DNA of 64,000 nucleotides from Cliona cf. orientalis. Lineage: Eukaryota; Porifera; Demospongiae; Clionaida; Clionaidae. The stretch covers positions 4,464,001 through 4,528,000 of the forward strand of contig OZ005689.1 in NCBI GenBank assembly GCA_963930775.1, given 5' to 3'. Both the position numbers and the translations under genes were made by a program. The stretch's first letter is position 1. The number at the start of each line of letters is the position of its first letter. The notes under the pieces are model-generated. The model was not told the DNA's origin. It did not search any database and was given only the letters and a program-made list of their open reading frames with translations. Positions 1 through 10,808 of this stretch are shown one piece after another.

Positions 1-55
1 TTAAAATGTGTATGTGTACAAATGGGTTCTTGTTATAATACAAAATGTTAGCAAA

Positions 56-1254
56 TCAACAGGTATGTACTTGACCATAGGCAATGTTTTTTCCTGTATC
101 AATAATTACACCAGACGAAGATGCCTGATGCTCTACCACCTCATAGTTACTCTCAGCCGGTAATTGTTGTTTAGTAGGTAGAAATCTTTTATTTTTTTTC
201 AATTTTACTAGCATAACTAGGAAAATGAAGGTAAAGATTGAACCACATGTTAAGAACATTATAGCAAATAAACTAGTTGATACAATGACTCCTGTGCATT
301 TACATTCGGAATCCTGTTTTGGACTTCCCAAATATAGTGTTATTGAATTACTTTCATTCCCTGCAATGAATCCACAGACCACTGTCTGAACAGCGAATGT
401 ACATGTGCTACCATTTATTTGTACATTAGTGCAAGTGACTGAGGTGTGGTTGGTGGTAGTGGGGCAGCTGCCACAGTTTGATGCTAGGATGTTGTAATGG
501 ATAGCTCGATCAGGACATTCGCTGATTGCCTTGCTCCAGTTGAAGGTGACTCGCCTTGATGTAAAGTCAGCCTTACTGATAAACAGTGTATTAGGTGGTG
601 GTAGTGGATCTATGATACAATAATGTATGTCATTGATTTACACAGTACGTGGTGGGCAATCAGTACTAGTATGCTATGACAATCAAGTCTCACCTTCAGT
701 GGCTACTATCAATGTACCAATTACACTTTCTATAGATGTATTATCGTAAACACATTCAACAGTCTTTCCAATCATATTAGTAGTGACAGTGATGTATAAC
801 TGTGATGTATAGCAGTTACCTTCTACTCGAACACTGTGTGCATGTATGGAGCCACTGTTACATTCTCCAGCAGCTACGGTACTAGATTTAGATCCAAATA
901 AACTGTGAATCAAAGCTATCTCATTGTTAGCGCTACTACAATCAAAAGCACTCCCTCTCCAAACTGTAGCATCACCAGGTCGACCAGATCTTCCTTTCAC
1001 TGTACACTCAGCAAAGGTCATATCGTAGCCAGGACAAATGCAGCTCATCTTCAGTGCTAGGCTACTATTTGATGCACTACCTATACATTATAATATTATT
1101 ACACACAACACTCATAGCATGTTCAATTTTAGTACTAACCTGGCAAAATCACAGCAAACAAAGCAAAAAGTACATGGCATGCCCACCTGAATGTATAAAC
1201 CATTTCTGACCACGATCTTAGATACTGACTCAGTGAGTAAGCTTGCATGCTCAT
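56..1254 (-). CDS. Receptor A: Ig-like/FN3-like single-pass membrane protein with short tyrosine tail
   Basis: Three exons, 1254-1140, 1080-694 and 609-56, join in frame (1056 nt, 351 aa plus stop). Both introns are phase 1 with GT/AG ends (donors GTTAGT and GTGAGA). Exon 1 begins at the ATG at 1254 and encodes a signal peptide (hydrophobic stretch HVLFALFAVILPG). Exon 2 encodes a Cys-rich Ig-like module (CICPGYDM, WRGSAFDC, NCYTSQLYITV, VECVYDN). Exon 3 encodes an FN3-like module (FNWSKAISECPDR, CGSCPTTTN), a transmembrane helix (about residues 280-302) and a tail of about 50 residues. The tail carries NYEVV and AYGQV, two YxxV motifs about 19 residues apart. The layout suggests a small cell-surface receptor that could recruit SH2 proteins if phosphorylated; that role is inference. 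The ectodomain is clearly paralogous to the gene starting at 26179. The gene lies downstream of the COMMD8-like gene on the same strand. Confidence 0.82.
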
Positions 1255-1870
1255 AATGCTCTATTTAAATAGGTAGTGCTTTGGGAATATTTTACATAAT
1301 GTCATAATATTATGTTATTGACTGTATTAGTTTTCAGTCATACTATGGATGACTTGCTTACTAAGGTATTAAAGCTTATAATTGCATGGTTGCAAAATCA
1401 TTAATAATAATTAGGGGTAAATAATATCTGAATCATCTTTCACTTCACCCGATAAATCCCAGAAGCACCACAATAGCATTTATTAATGGACTAGATTATT
1501 GTTACGAACCAAATGAATCTTGTCAAATCCTTAATTGTGTCATAATCTACAACAATAATTTCTAGATAGCAGGATCAATGTGACACATCACTGCTATAGT
1601 TACTAACATTAATAAGGTTATCAAACAACTACAAGTAATTAATATAATCACCACTTGCATACAAAAACAACTGACACTCATTATGACATAATATATGCAG
1701 CCAGCAACTATCGCCGTAGAAATACCAATAATTATAGGCCGGAAATTAACAATACTTAGTATGTTCCTGCACCCATGGACTCCTATAATACCCGGGACGC
1801 TACAGTAATACATTTCTACATTTTCCAAAAACCAAAAAAAAAAAAAACCCTACAATGTCATTATCCACTT
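1255..1870. other. Intergenic spacer between receptor A and COMMD8-like gene
   Basis: AT-rich spacer. It contains a minus-strand open frame at 1562-1828 (88 codons) with two hydrophobic stretches. No paralogue, splice context or domain supports it as a gene, so I treat it as non-coding. The promoter of receptor A is presumably between about 1255 and 1500. Confidence 0.5.
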
Positions 1871-3278
1871 TTATACCTTATTGGCAGCCTCTAGCGACGA
1901 GATGAATTTCTCTAGTTCATCTTTAGAGAGCTCCACATTCTTTGATTCACCGCCTTCACAAAGGTCAAAGTCAACACGGATACCATCAGCTGCTGGATGG
2001 AACCCAGCTTATCACTGGACATGATCAGCTACAGCGTGAGATGAAAAGTTAAAATGGAGAAGCTACATTAAGAGTAATATTCTTGATAGCTGACCTCTAA
2101 GACATACTGTATAGTGACATACTGTATAATGAGTACTTTAAATTTAGTGAAATGGTTCTCCATTGGTATAATTTGGCATAGGTTTAAATTTGGTTATCTG
2201 AATCCTTACCGCCATAGGCGCGCATGCATGACATTGTATTAAGTTGAATTGGTGAGCTTTTAATTTGGCGATCTGTACCAAATTCACCAACTTAATAACC
2301 TTGCCAAAGTTTCCAGCTGTATGGTAATAATTAAGTTTTATTGAGAACACCAACAATATCACCATAGTCATAGGGCCACTTACCCAAGACTTGTAAACTA
2401 TTAGTGTAGTGCACACTCAAGGGTTATCTTGTGGTTAAACCACAAGTTATCCCTGGAGTGCTACATTGTGTGCACTACACTATTAGTTGACAAGTCTTGT
2501 GTAAGTGGCCCTCTGACTCAGCTAGGGTGATACATGTACATGTACCATATACATTACCGGTACAATAAATTAGGAGTATATACACACATAATAATATTAT
2601 AGAGGACACTTCATATTATAATATTATGACCAGCCTCTTCACTATCTATACCTCTGTGTATTAGTGCACTATAAATCAAGACTATTTTTGCGTTGATCAG
2701 TGCAAGAAGAATATTTTTCTTTTATTATATTGATATCAGGCCACTCAAAATTGATTGTTTAACCCGACCAACTATAAAATTTAATTACATATTCTGTGTG
2801 GCCTTACTGAGGCTACTTTAGAGCTAGTAGCTATATACACAGTAGCACATGATGTACATGTATCCGTTCTTGAATGTAATCCGATTCAAGTGGGAAAAAT
2901 AACCACTCCATGATGGACATGTTTTATAAACTGTTGGTTATGGATAAGCTATATTAGTTAAGGATAACTGCTAGCTGCATGCAAAGTTCACAAACATTGA
3001 CTGCTCAATTCACAATGTACCCTAAAGCAATGGGTGGCTTGCTCGAAGTCATAACAGGTTGGAATCGAACTCACAACCAAGCTACTCAACTCATACACAT
3101 ACACATTACACACACCTTAACGTAATCTCCAGTCAAAGTCATTGAGGTAGGTATGTGAGAACTTGTAGCTGTCTCTGAGCAGCTGTGACCTTATCTCCTC
3201 TCTCCTCACCCACAGGCAGCCAGCAACCAATTGAGATAGCTCTCCATCAACTCCCATACCCACCAGCTTCTCTGCAAC
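1871..3278 (-). CDS. COMMD8: COMMD8-like protein, 3' part (COMM domain), two exons seen
   Basis: Exon 3278-3122 starts after a good acceptor (TGTCCACAG). It encodes VAEKLVGMGV, CLWVRREEIRSQLL and LNDFDWRL, matching the middle of COMMD8-type proteins. Exon 2028-1871 encodes SSDKLGSIQQ, then IRVDFDLCEGGES, and ends with ELEKFISSLEAANKV and TAA. The last part is the C-terminal end of a COMM domain; SLEAANK is what I associate with COMMD8. COMMD proteins form the Commander complex, which acts in endosomal recycling and NF-kB control. Oddity: SSDKLGSIQQ and the following DFDLCEGG lie in different frames. Either the acceptor is at 1990-1993 rather than at 2029, or there is a one-base indel. The N-terminal exons, which should lie above 3278, were not found among the repeats. 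Confidence 0.66.
2372..2512. mobile_element. Palindromic MITE in COMMD8-like intron
   Basis: Nearly perfect 141-bp inverted repeat. AGGGCCACTTAC at 2372 is mirrored by GTAAGTGGCCCT ending at 2512, with TAGTGTAGTGCACAC in both arms and its centre near GTGGTTAAACCAC (2431-2443). It lies in the intron between 2029 and 3121. The rest of that intron shows no other feature I can name. Confidence 0.7.
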
Positions 3279-4309
3279 CTGTGGACAGGAAGAGAGACGG
3301 AGGGAGAGAAAGAGAGGAGAGGGCTGGGGGGAGGGAGATTGTCATAGTAGTGTAGGCCTGTGTATACATATTGTGTGTAAAAAGTCAGCTTTTACCATTA
3401 AAGTTTAGTGCTCAACTTGAAATTAAATCCTGCATGCTATAAACAACTGGTCAAAAACACACCAATCATGTACTCTTGATGTTTATCGGATTTTTGGGGG
3501 AATGACTATCATTTGACCAATAATACATTACACCTAAAAGGATTTTAGTCTATTTTAAGCATTAGCAGTATAGTGTCAATGTATTTGGGAAATGTTGCAC
3601 TTGCGATAACATATATAGACTGGCAAAAAATTATAGCTTGACAAGGTAGCATTCATAGTATTTGTGTAACGTATTAGCTATACAGTATACGTACCAGGTA
3701 CATTATAAGACCGGATGACTAATGTTGACCCATACATATACCCGCCTACACCATAATGTATAATAATAATTATGTACGTGCAAGTATGTATTATTGAAGT
3801 CCCATCAATCCTGACACAAATTAAAGTATACGTTGTACGTAACTGTCAAAAACAGATAGGCTGGTGGTGAGATTAATTGGGTAAAGGGTAATCACATGTG
3901 CATGGAACATGTAGGGCTACAATGTACACTTTGTCAATAAGCTTCATGGCTAATTGTACATTAGGTTCTGAAGTGTCCAGTTCATGATTGGAAGGAAGCT
4001 ATGTTAGATACAAGTACATGTAGTTGAGACCCTTAATGTGTCTGCAATAATAGGGGATAGAGAGGTACCCATACTTCCGAATCAGTGATCACACTATATC
4101 TAATGTACATAGCTAGCCAATATTATGAGTTGATGCTGAGAAACCATGCAATGTATATGATAACAAGCAGAGTTCTTAAGACCTAGTGGATTCAAGAGTA
4201 TGCTTTGAGAGCCACATGAAGTCTTAGAGCTTTTGACTCTTCTCATGCACATAAAGGTAAAGGGACTCGCTCACTAAAACTAATATCTGAAGCACTGGCC
4301 TAAGGCTTG
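3279..4309. other. Unassigned AT-rich DNA upstream of the last recognised COMMD8-like exon
   Basis: No supported coding exon. There is a purine-rich GGGAGAGAAAGAGAGG tract near 3300-3340 on the plus strand. Earlier exons of the COMMD8-like gene should lie here or further right, but none was recognised. Confidence 0.4.
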
Positions 4310-4314
4310 ATCAT

Positions 4315-4622
4315 CAGGAGAGGCGGAACAGGGGGGCAGGGGGGGGGGGCAATCGCCCCCCCCTCCCCCAAACTGGATGGCTATAGTTATAGGCCTACAT
4401 TATTATTATGATGCATGTACACTATATTTCTGGCAATTAACTCACCTACTATCATCAATTCAAGTTCGTTGAACCAAAATTCTAAAAATTATATAACAGC
4501 CATGAAGGCGGACCTAACTAGCTAGCTACAAGCTCTGTTTATTGAACTGTACTAAATATTTATTACAAAACTTTTGGGTGCCTGACTGCCCCCCCAAACT
4601 GACCTACCCTCAGCCGCCCCTG
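4315..4622. mobile_element. CAGGGGCGG-type MITE, copy 1
   Basis: Ends CAGGAGAGGCGG and CCGCCCCTG are imperfect inverted repeats followed by G-rich and C-rich runs. It is flanked by a 5-bp direct duplication ATCAT (4310-4314 and 4623-4627). No coding capacity. Confidence 0.72.
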
Positions 4623-4690
4623 ATCATGGCCTGCAGTATGTTGGCTACTCTATAAACTGGATCATTTCAGAGAGATTCCATTGAGTATAA

Positions 4691-5028
4691 CAGGGGCGGA
4701 TCCAGGACATCAAGTAGGGGGGGTCATAAAGTAAATGATCGCGCGCGAAGCGCGCGCGAAATTTTTGGCCACGCCCACTTTTGTGAAGACCACGCCCACG
4801 TTGTTGCCGCGAACGAGACAAACAGCCCGAGATGTCAATGGAACCCGACTTTTTCATCGTACAAACAGGTTTTTAGCTATATTTTGTGACAGATCAAGGT
4901 TCATTGGTTGAAGGGAGGGTGGCAAAGCTGGCTATTGAGCCAAGTACAGCAAGCTGGTACAAGATATTCAGGCCTGGAAGGGGGGGGGGTCATCTGCCCC
5001 CCATGACCCCCCCCTGGATCCGCCCCTG
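4691..5028. mobile_element. CAGGGGCGG-type MITE, copy 2
   Basis: TIRs CAGGGGCGGATCCAGG and CCTGGATCCGCCCCTG are perfect inverse repeats. Target duplication TATAA at 4686-4690 and 5029-5033. The inside carries CACGCCCAC repeats and a GCGCGCGAAGCGCGCGC palindrome, shared with the copy at 35815. The open frames across it are shadows. Confidence 0.82.
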
Positions 5029-5037
5029 TATAATATT

Positions 5038-5591
5038 ACAGTCGAGCCTCCGAACAAAGGACACTTTGGGAACGGGCCTCTTGTCCTTTGTTCGGAGGTT
5101 GTCCCTATCTCGGAGGTTCATGATTTCTCAACCCATTTTGATTGTAGCTATTATCCTTAACAAGTTAGTAAATGCATGATAAGAGCAGTAGAGATGATAA
5201 TCAAGTGGTTGGTATGTTCAGTCTTCAGTATCAACATAGCACAGACTGAATTTTTTTGTTTCTGAAGTACTGGCTACTCCAAATCGTTATCTGGATTCAA
5301 GGCTAATATTATTATCGCGCATGCGGCACAATATCGCGATCGCCTAGATGGGCGTGGCATCGTTAATTTAAGGGCGTGGTTTCCGGATGTCCGCTATTTA
5401 GAGGCAGTTTTGCATTGAAAAGTCACGTTGGGAGCTTGGATCTTGTCCGCTGTCCGGAATCGAGAAGCGTCCGCTTCTCGGAGGTTGCTAATGTACTATA
5501 ACTATGCTAAATTCAATCGGTAACACAGCACTTGTCCGCTGTAGAGAGGTTGTCCGCTTCTCGGAGGGTCCGTTATCGGAGGCTCGACTGT
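5038..5591. mobile_element. MITE with ACAGTCGAGCCTCCGA ends
   Basis: TIR ACAGTCGAGCCTCCGA at 5038 is mirrored by TCGGAGGCTCGACTGT ending at 5591, with probable TA flanks. Internal subrepeats TTGTCC(GC/TT)T...CGGAGGTT occur several times, so the termini are themselves iterated. Confidence 0.75.
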
Positions 5592-5833
5592 ATAATGATT
5601 TTGTAAGGCTTAGCTAGATAGTTTCTGTATTCCTCCAATGGTTGAGCCCAGGCTCCTGTTCAACTAGTCAGTGGTGACTCAGGGTCATAACTCTGCCTCT
5701 GGGCTGCTGGTGAGCACACAGTGACAAATAATAATATATTTCACTTCAAAAGACAGCATGTATAACTCTTCAGTATCATACACGGCATGAGGCACCAAGC
5801 TGCAGGCTATAAAATTTAATTGTATAGTGACAA

Positions 5834-6222
5834 TACCGTAGAATCCCGCGATTACGCCCCCCCCTCGCGCATAAGCCCCCCCCCTGCATTTTTAGCTCAA
5901 ATTCCTGCATAGGTAGTTTAGTCTCGCGTATAAGCCCCCCCCTGACTGTAAAGTGGAGTCCATAAGTCAATAAAAACAGTAGCTACAGCTAGTAAACTAG
6001 CTATTTGTGTCACAATATGCCTTACTTTGTCGTTTTTCTCGAGTTTTGCCCACCAAACAGCCAGAGAAAGTACAGAGATCGCGCGCCCACGTGACATTCG
6101 GCGGTTGGTAATGGTCGTCACACGGAAATGTTAGGATCCCGCGTATAAGCCCCCTCCCCACTTTTGCCCAATCCTAGCATGCACAAAGGGGGGGGGGGGC
6201 GTAATCGCGGGATTCTACGGTA
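5834..6222. mobile_element. MITE with TACCGTAGAATCCCGC ends, copy 1
   Basis: TIR TACCGTAGAATCCCGCGATT is mirrored at the right end by AATCGCGGGATTCTACGGTA. Poly-C/poly-G tracts lie just inside. Further copies at 36865-37238, 43791-44191 and 55292-55673 share the inner CCACGTG(G/A)CATTCG segment. Confidence 0.8.
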
Positions 6223-6748
6223 CTAACTTTGACATGTCACTCATGCAGTGATCATGAGAACAGTGGACTCTGATAAGAGTAGCTAAATAACTCAATAGTC
6301 TCTCTTTTACCTGACATTGTGTGCATGCTGGATGAATGTACTATCATACATATGCTATAATTGCATGTAAACAGCTATAAAATCGTTCTCCCAAAGTGTA
6401 TTAGCATAATACAAGGATAGGCTGTCCCAGGCTTGACCAACACTATTAAGTCTTGATTACTGTATTGTCAAGTAGGGTAAAGTAGCTAATAATACCAGAT
6501 GTTAGGTCGTACCCTAGGCCTGGGAAAAGGAGTCCTAGGGCCTGAGCCCATCTCCCCCTTGACAATATCCTACTAATGATAGCTAATATATTATTATATA
6601 ATATAATAATGATTATAGCACCACAAACTATGACGTACGTACCGTGTGTGCATGCGCCTTAATAATACTCCGTTGCTTCCGCATTCCATTTCATTTTTTT
6701 GTCGCTAATACTTTATGCAGTAGATATGCAATGGATACTACATAATTA

Positions 6749-6941
6749 TACCGTAAATCGCGAATATTTCGATGTTAAAATATTTTCGGACAGCATGGCT
6801 TGTGCGAAAATTAAACGCACGAAATACATGCGCGATATTAACGACAATGCGGTACAGGGTCGTTTGTCCGAAAAATTAATTATTAACGCGAAAAATTATC
6901 GCATGAAATATTTTAGACACGAAATATTCGCGATTTACGAA
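6749..6941. mobile_element. MITE with TACCGTAAATCGCGAATATTTCG ends, copy 1
   Basis: Left end TACCGTAAATCGCGAATATT and right end GAAATATTCGCGATTTACG are inverse repeats. The interior GTGCGAAAATTAAACGCACG is also in the copy at 41919-42085. A more diverged relative is at 24290-24677. Flanks 6223-6748 and 6942-7189 hold nothing I can name. Confidence 0.78.
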
Positions 6942-7189
6942 AACTACCTAGTATGCACCCAGTTAATCCACCGTTTCATTCCTGGACTCATGGACTGGCA
7001 TGTGGACTGACATTTAGGCTCGATTTGGACTGATGGAATCCCGACTGGGAAGCGTGCAGAAACAAAGTAGTGGGATGTACCATACCTTCAATCTCATGCC
7101 AAATGTAACCTGACTGAGCTCAAGATAATTGACCTGTAGCTCCTGCCTGTAGGGAAACTCTGCAGTAGATTTTACACTTAGAATGGGCA

Positions 7190-7391
7190 ATGGTCGTCAA
7201 ACATCCGGTCCGTAGTCCAGTCCACGGTCCAGTCCACGAGTCCACTGTCCAGGTCTTGAAGTATCCCTCCCAGAACATCTTGAGCGGGTGTCTTTATTCA
7301 GCGCAATGGAACGATGGAATGGAATGGTGGAATGGAGTGGAATGGAATAGTGGAATGACCACGCCCACCTACTGTATTTTGTGACGACCTA
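7190..7391 (-). mobile_element. Short element with GGAAT tract, copy 1
   Basis: Bounded by TGGTCGTCA and TGACGACCTA. It contains GTGTCTTTATTCAGCG followed by an irregular (GGAAT)n tract and ACCACGCCCAC. The copy at 18173-18376 has the same parts in the opposite orientation. Confidence 0.7.
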
Positions 7392-7651
7392 TACCTACTA
7401 TATTCAGTGCCCAAGACACGCGATGGATTTATGGGATCAAAGTGAGATCAAGCAGTCAAGCTGTAAAATTGGGGACGATCAAGCGATCAAGACGTCCGTT
7501 TGCGCTGCTCAAATCAAGGTCAAGATGGGTCCTGTCCTTTGACTCCACCCACACCCCGCCCACCCCCGGTTGGCAATCAAGGGTCAAGGCTCTTTTAGCG
7601 GTGCGATCAAGCGATCAAGGTCCAAAAATGGCCCCAATCAAATTTTGATCC

Positions 7652-8826
7652 CGGTCGCGTATGGGGGGTGGATAGTGTCAAAAGGGGGGTGGTTTCAACT
7701 GGAGGGGGTGCCTTTCAGTTGGAGGATACCACTTTTTGTGGAGGAGGGGTGCGTTTTGATCTCGAGGAGGGGGTCTAGCTCATCTGGAGTAGGGGGTCAT
7801 AGTTCGCTGGAGGAGGGGTGCGTTTTGATCTCGAGGAGGGGGTCTAGCTCATCTGGAGTAGGGGTCATACTTCGCTGGAGGAGGGTTGCATTTTGATCGC
7901 GAGGAGGGGATCATACTTTCGCTGGACAAGGGGTACATTTTGATCTCGAGGGGTTGCTACCTCCACTGGAGGAGGAGCATATTTGAAGCAATGGAATGGA
8001 GCTATATAGCAGTTGCCGATAGATGCCGTTTGTGTCTATTATAATTATGTGGGTGTGGCACATTTCGCGCATGCGCATAAAAAATCTTCGCGTCATGTGG
8101 CATGGCCTGTGTGCTTTGAATTTGGACGTGGCTGGGAAGCTAGTGGCGTGATTCTGGACTGCTGTAGACGTACTACTGGTGTCTCTTGTACAAAGGTGCT
8201 ACATTTATTCAATGAAGCGCAGATATTTGATAATTTGTTCGTAGCACATACAATTATTGAACCTTTGTACGACAGGAGACACCACCAGTACATTATAGTA
8301 GTCCAAAACAACTCATTTCCAAGCGACTTGCTTCCCAGCACACGTTCCGCACCATCATGGTACCAGCACATAGCGCGAAGACTAAAATAATGTTAACAGA
8401 TTTGCGCATGCGTAAAAATGTGCCACACCCACAATATTCTGTTCGGTAGTCGGCTCCTCGATATCAAATGCATCCTCATCCAACCAGAGTATCACCCCCT
8501 ACTTCAGATGAACTAGAGCCCTCCTTGAGATCAAAACACACCCCTCCTTGATCCTCCAGCAAAAGTGTGTGACCCCCCCCCCTACTCCAGGTGATGTAGA
8601 CCCCCTCCTCGAGATCAAATGCACCCCTCCCCAGCGAAGTATGACCCCCTACTCCGGATGCGCCAGACCCCCTCCTCGAGATCAAAACGCACTCCTCCAC
8701 AAGAACTGGTATCCTCCAACAGAAAAGTACCCCCTCCAGTTGAAACCACCCCCCTCCTCAGAGAAGTCACCCTCCTCCAAAACACTGACTGTACTTTTGA
8801 CACTATCCACCCCCCATAGTCGCGGG
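7652..8826. repeat. 1.2-kb palindrome with minisatellite arms
   Basis: The left arm (7652-7990) and right arm (8440-8826) are inverted relative to each other, from TATGGGGGGTGGATAGTGTCA to its mirror near 8805-8820. Each arm has about three tandem copies of a roughly 69-bp unit (GAGGAGGGGTGCGTTTTGATC...). The centre 8048-8442 is a second inverted repeat (GTGGGTGTGGCACATTT ends). Open frames here are low-complexity shadows. Confidence 0.72.
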
Positions 8827-9139
8827 TGTCAGTACAGCAGGTATATGAATTGAATTGAATTGAATTTTATTTTAAAGTCACGCCTCTAGGCGGCAGACCA
8901 CAAGTTTGGCCCATGTGACAACAATTTTACATAAAATTAATAAAGGTATAATGTGATAATAATATAATAAAGAGAGTGTCATATAATATGAGAGATATAT
9001 ACATAATCCTGCAGGAGCCTCGGGGAATTGTACATAGAATAGTTAATAATCAAGGGGGTGGAGGGTGAAAGGAGAGGTGGATAGAGAGGGGAAGGTGGGA
9101 AAGGGCTTTCTTCTTCTTTTTTTTTTTTTTTTTTTTCAA

Positions 9140-10057
9140 GCTACTGTGCACACTAAGCAGAAAAAAAAGAGCGGCACATAATTAGCAATGTGCATATAGT
9201 AGGGTCACATAATACTCCTTTGTGCAATAAGTAGTGAATGTCTAACATACGGAGTGTATAATATTATGGTTATTAGTGCTGATCATTGTCCAGAAAACCA
9301 CATAATACACCTAGGATGCACAGTAGAGCCATACAAAGCAAGCAAACAACCTATACTCCAATTTTGAGAAAGTTTCTAAATAACGCACACCACGGGTATT
9401 TCCCGTTTTTCACGTAGCGCGTGGGCGGAAAACATTGCAAACGCATGGCTTCCCTATACAAACATATGGGAAAACTTTAAAGGGCCATAACTTTAATTCT
9501 AAGGTGTGAATCAAAATTCCGCTTCCAAGAAATTTCCAGGTGCGATCCATTCTGCGTGCTGATATGAATAGTTTGTCGTGAATGGCTTCCCAGAGTCTCA
9601 AACATTATTTACATTAAATCTTTTTTTTTTTTTCTACTTAGTGTGTAATTTCAAGGCGACCAGAACACTAAGCAGAAAAAAAATTGTTCGAAAACCGCCA
9701 CATAGTTGAGCTGGATGCATAGTAGAGCCATACAATGCAAGCAGGCAGCTTATAGATCAATTTTGATCAAAGTGGGTAATGGTCGTTACGTTAATGTGCG
9801 CGCGTGGCCCCGCCCCTCACGTAGCTCGTGGGCGGAAAACATTGCAAATGCATGGCTTCCTATACAAAACATATGGGGTAACTTCCAAGGGCCGTAACTT
9901 TAATTCTAAGGTGTGAATCAAAATTCCCCAGGGTCAAATCTCTAGTTTCGACCCATTCTGCGGGCTCATGTAAAAATTATCTCCCCAAGTGCTCCCAAAG
10001 CCCCCAAACATTAATTAATTATATAAATCTTTTTTTTTTTCTACTTAGTGTATAATT
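9140..10057. mobile_element. Two tandem TIR elements (CACACTAAGCAG family) inside the CR1 3' region
   Basis: Two units, about 9145-9640 and 9660-10057. Each starts with ACTAAGCAGAAAAAA and ends with TTTTTTCTACTTAGTGT, which is the inverse. The inner parts ACATTGCAAA(C/T)GCATGGCTTCC and GGGCC(A/G)TAACTTTAATTCTAAGG match the array at 59634-64000. Confidence 0.75.
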
Positions 10058-10808
10058 ACAACAACAATAAATATATTAATATTAGATTGGCAAATTAGGT
10101 GAATTTTGAGGATGATTTTTGTTGTGTACACAAATATGTTCAGGAGAAAGTAGTAAAAACTTTGCCATAAGGTTCAATAGAGATAATATTATACAGATTT
10201 GTCAGATTAGGTGAATGTTTGGGAGTGATTTCCGTTGTATATACACATCAGTAAAGTACGATCGAGAAATTAGCCATTTGGGAATGTTCAATAGAGATAA
10301 TATGATTGGGAAAGTTCAATGGAGGTAATATGAGTTGTTTTTCTTTTTTGTTGGTTGCTGTTTAGAACAATGATATAAGATAAGTGTCAATAATAGATTA
10401 GAAGTTTTCAGAAGAGAATAAAATGATTTTGCCATTTGAGGAGTTTTTTTTTTTTTTTTAAAGAAATGAAACATGATATAAGACAAGATTTCAGTAAGAG
10501 ATTAGAAGTTGTCAGAAGAGAATGATTTCAGTTGTATAAATGATTTGCCATGTGAGGAGTATATTATTTATTTTATTTATTTATTTATTTTATTATTATT
10601 TTTTTTCCAGATAAGTTATAGGGTTTTGTTTCTCTCTTTTTTTATTTATTTATTATTTTTTTTTTCCTTATCTTTTATATTTAAGCCCATTGTGTGTGTG
10701 TATGGAGAGGAACGAGAGGGGAGGGGAAGAAGGAGAGGAGAGAGTGGAGGAGATATGAAGAAAAGGTGTCAAATGATATAATTATTCTTTGCGGCCTCAC
10801 GGTCTGAG

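Noticed and set aside
1562..1828. 88-codon minus-strand frame with hydrophobic segments
   Set aside because: AT-rich sequence often gives hydrophobic frames. There is no paralogue, no splice-linked exon, and a poly-A/T tract lies right at its start.
2980..3085. tRNA-like B box (GAGTTCGATTCC, minus strand)
   Set aside because: No matching A box or acceptor stem could be found; at most a tRNA-derived SINE remnant.
4645..5179. Frames across 4645-5179 on both strands
   Set aside because: They lie across a MITE with perfect TIRs and a 5-bp duplication; they are TIR shadows.
7442..8853. Several overlapping frames on both strands
   Set aside because: They come from the G-rich minisatellite palindrome; the translations are low-complexity repeats.
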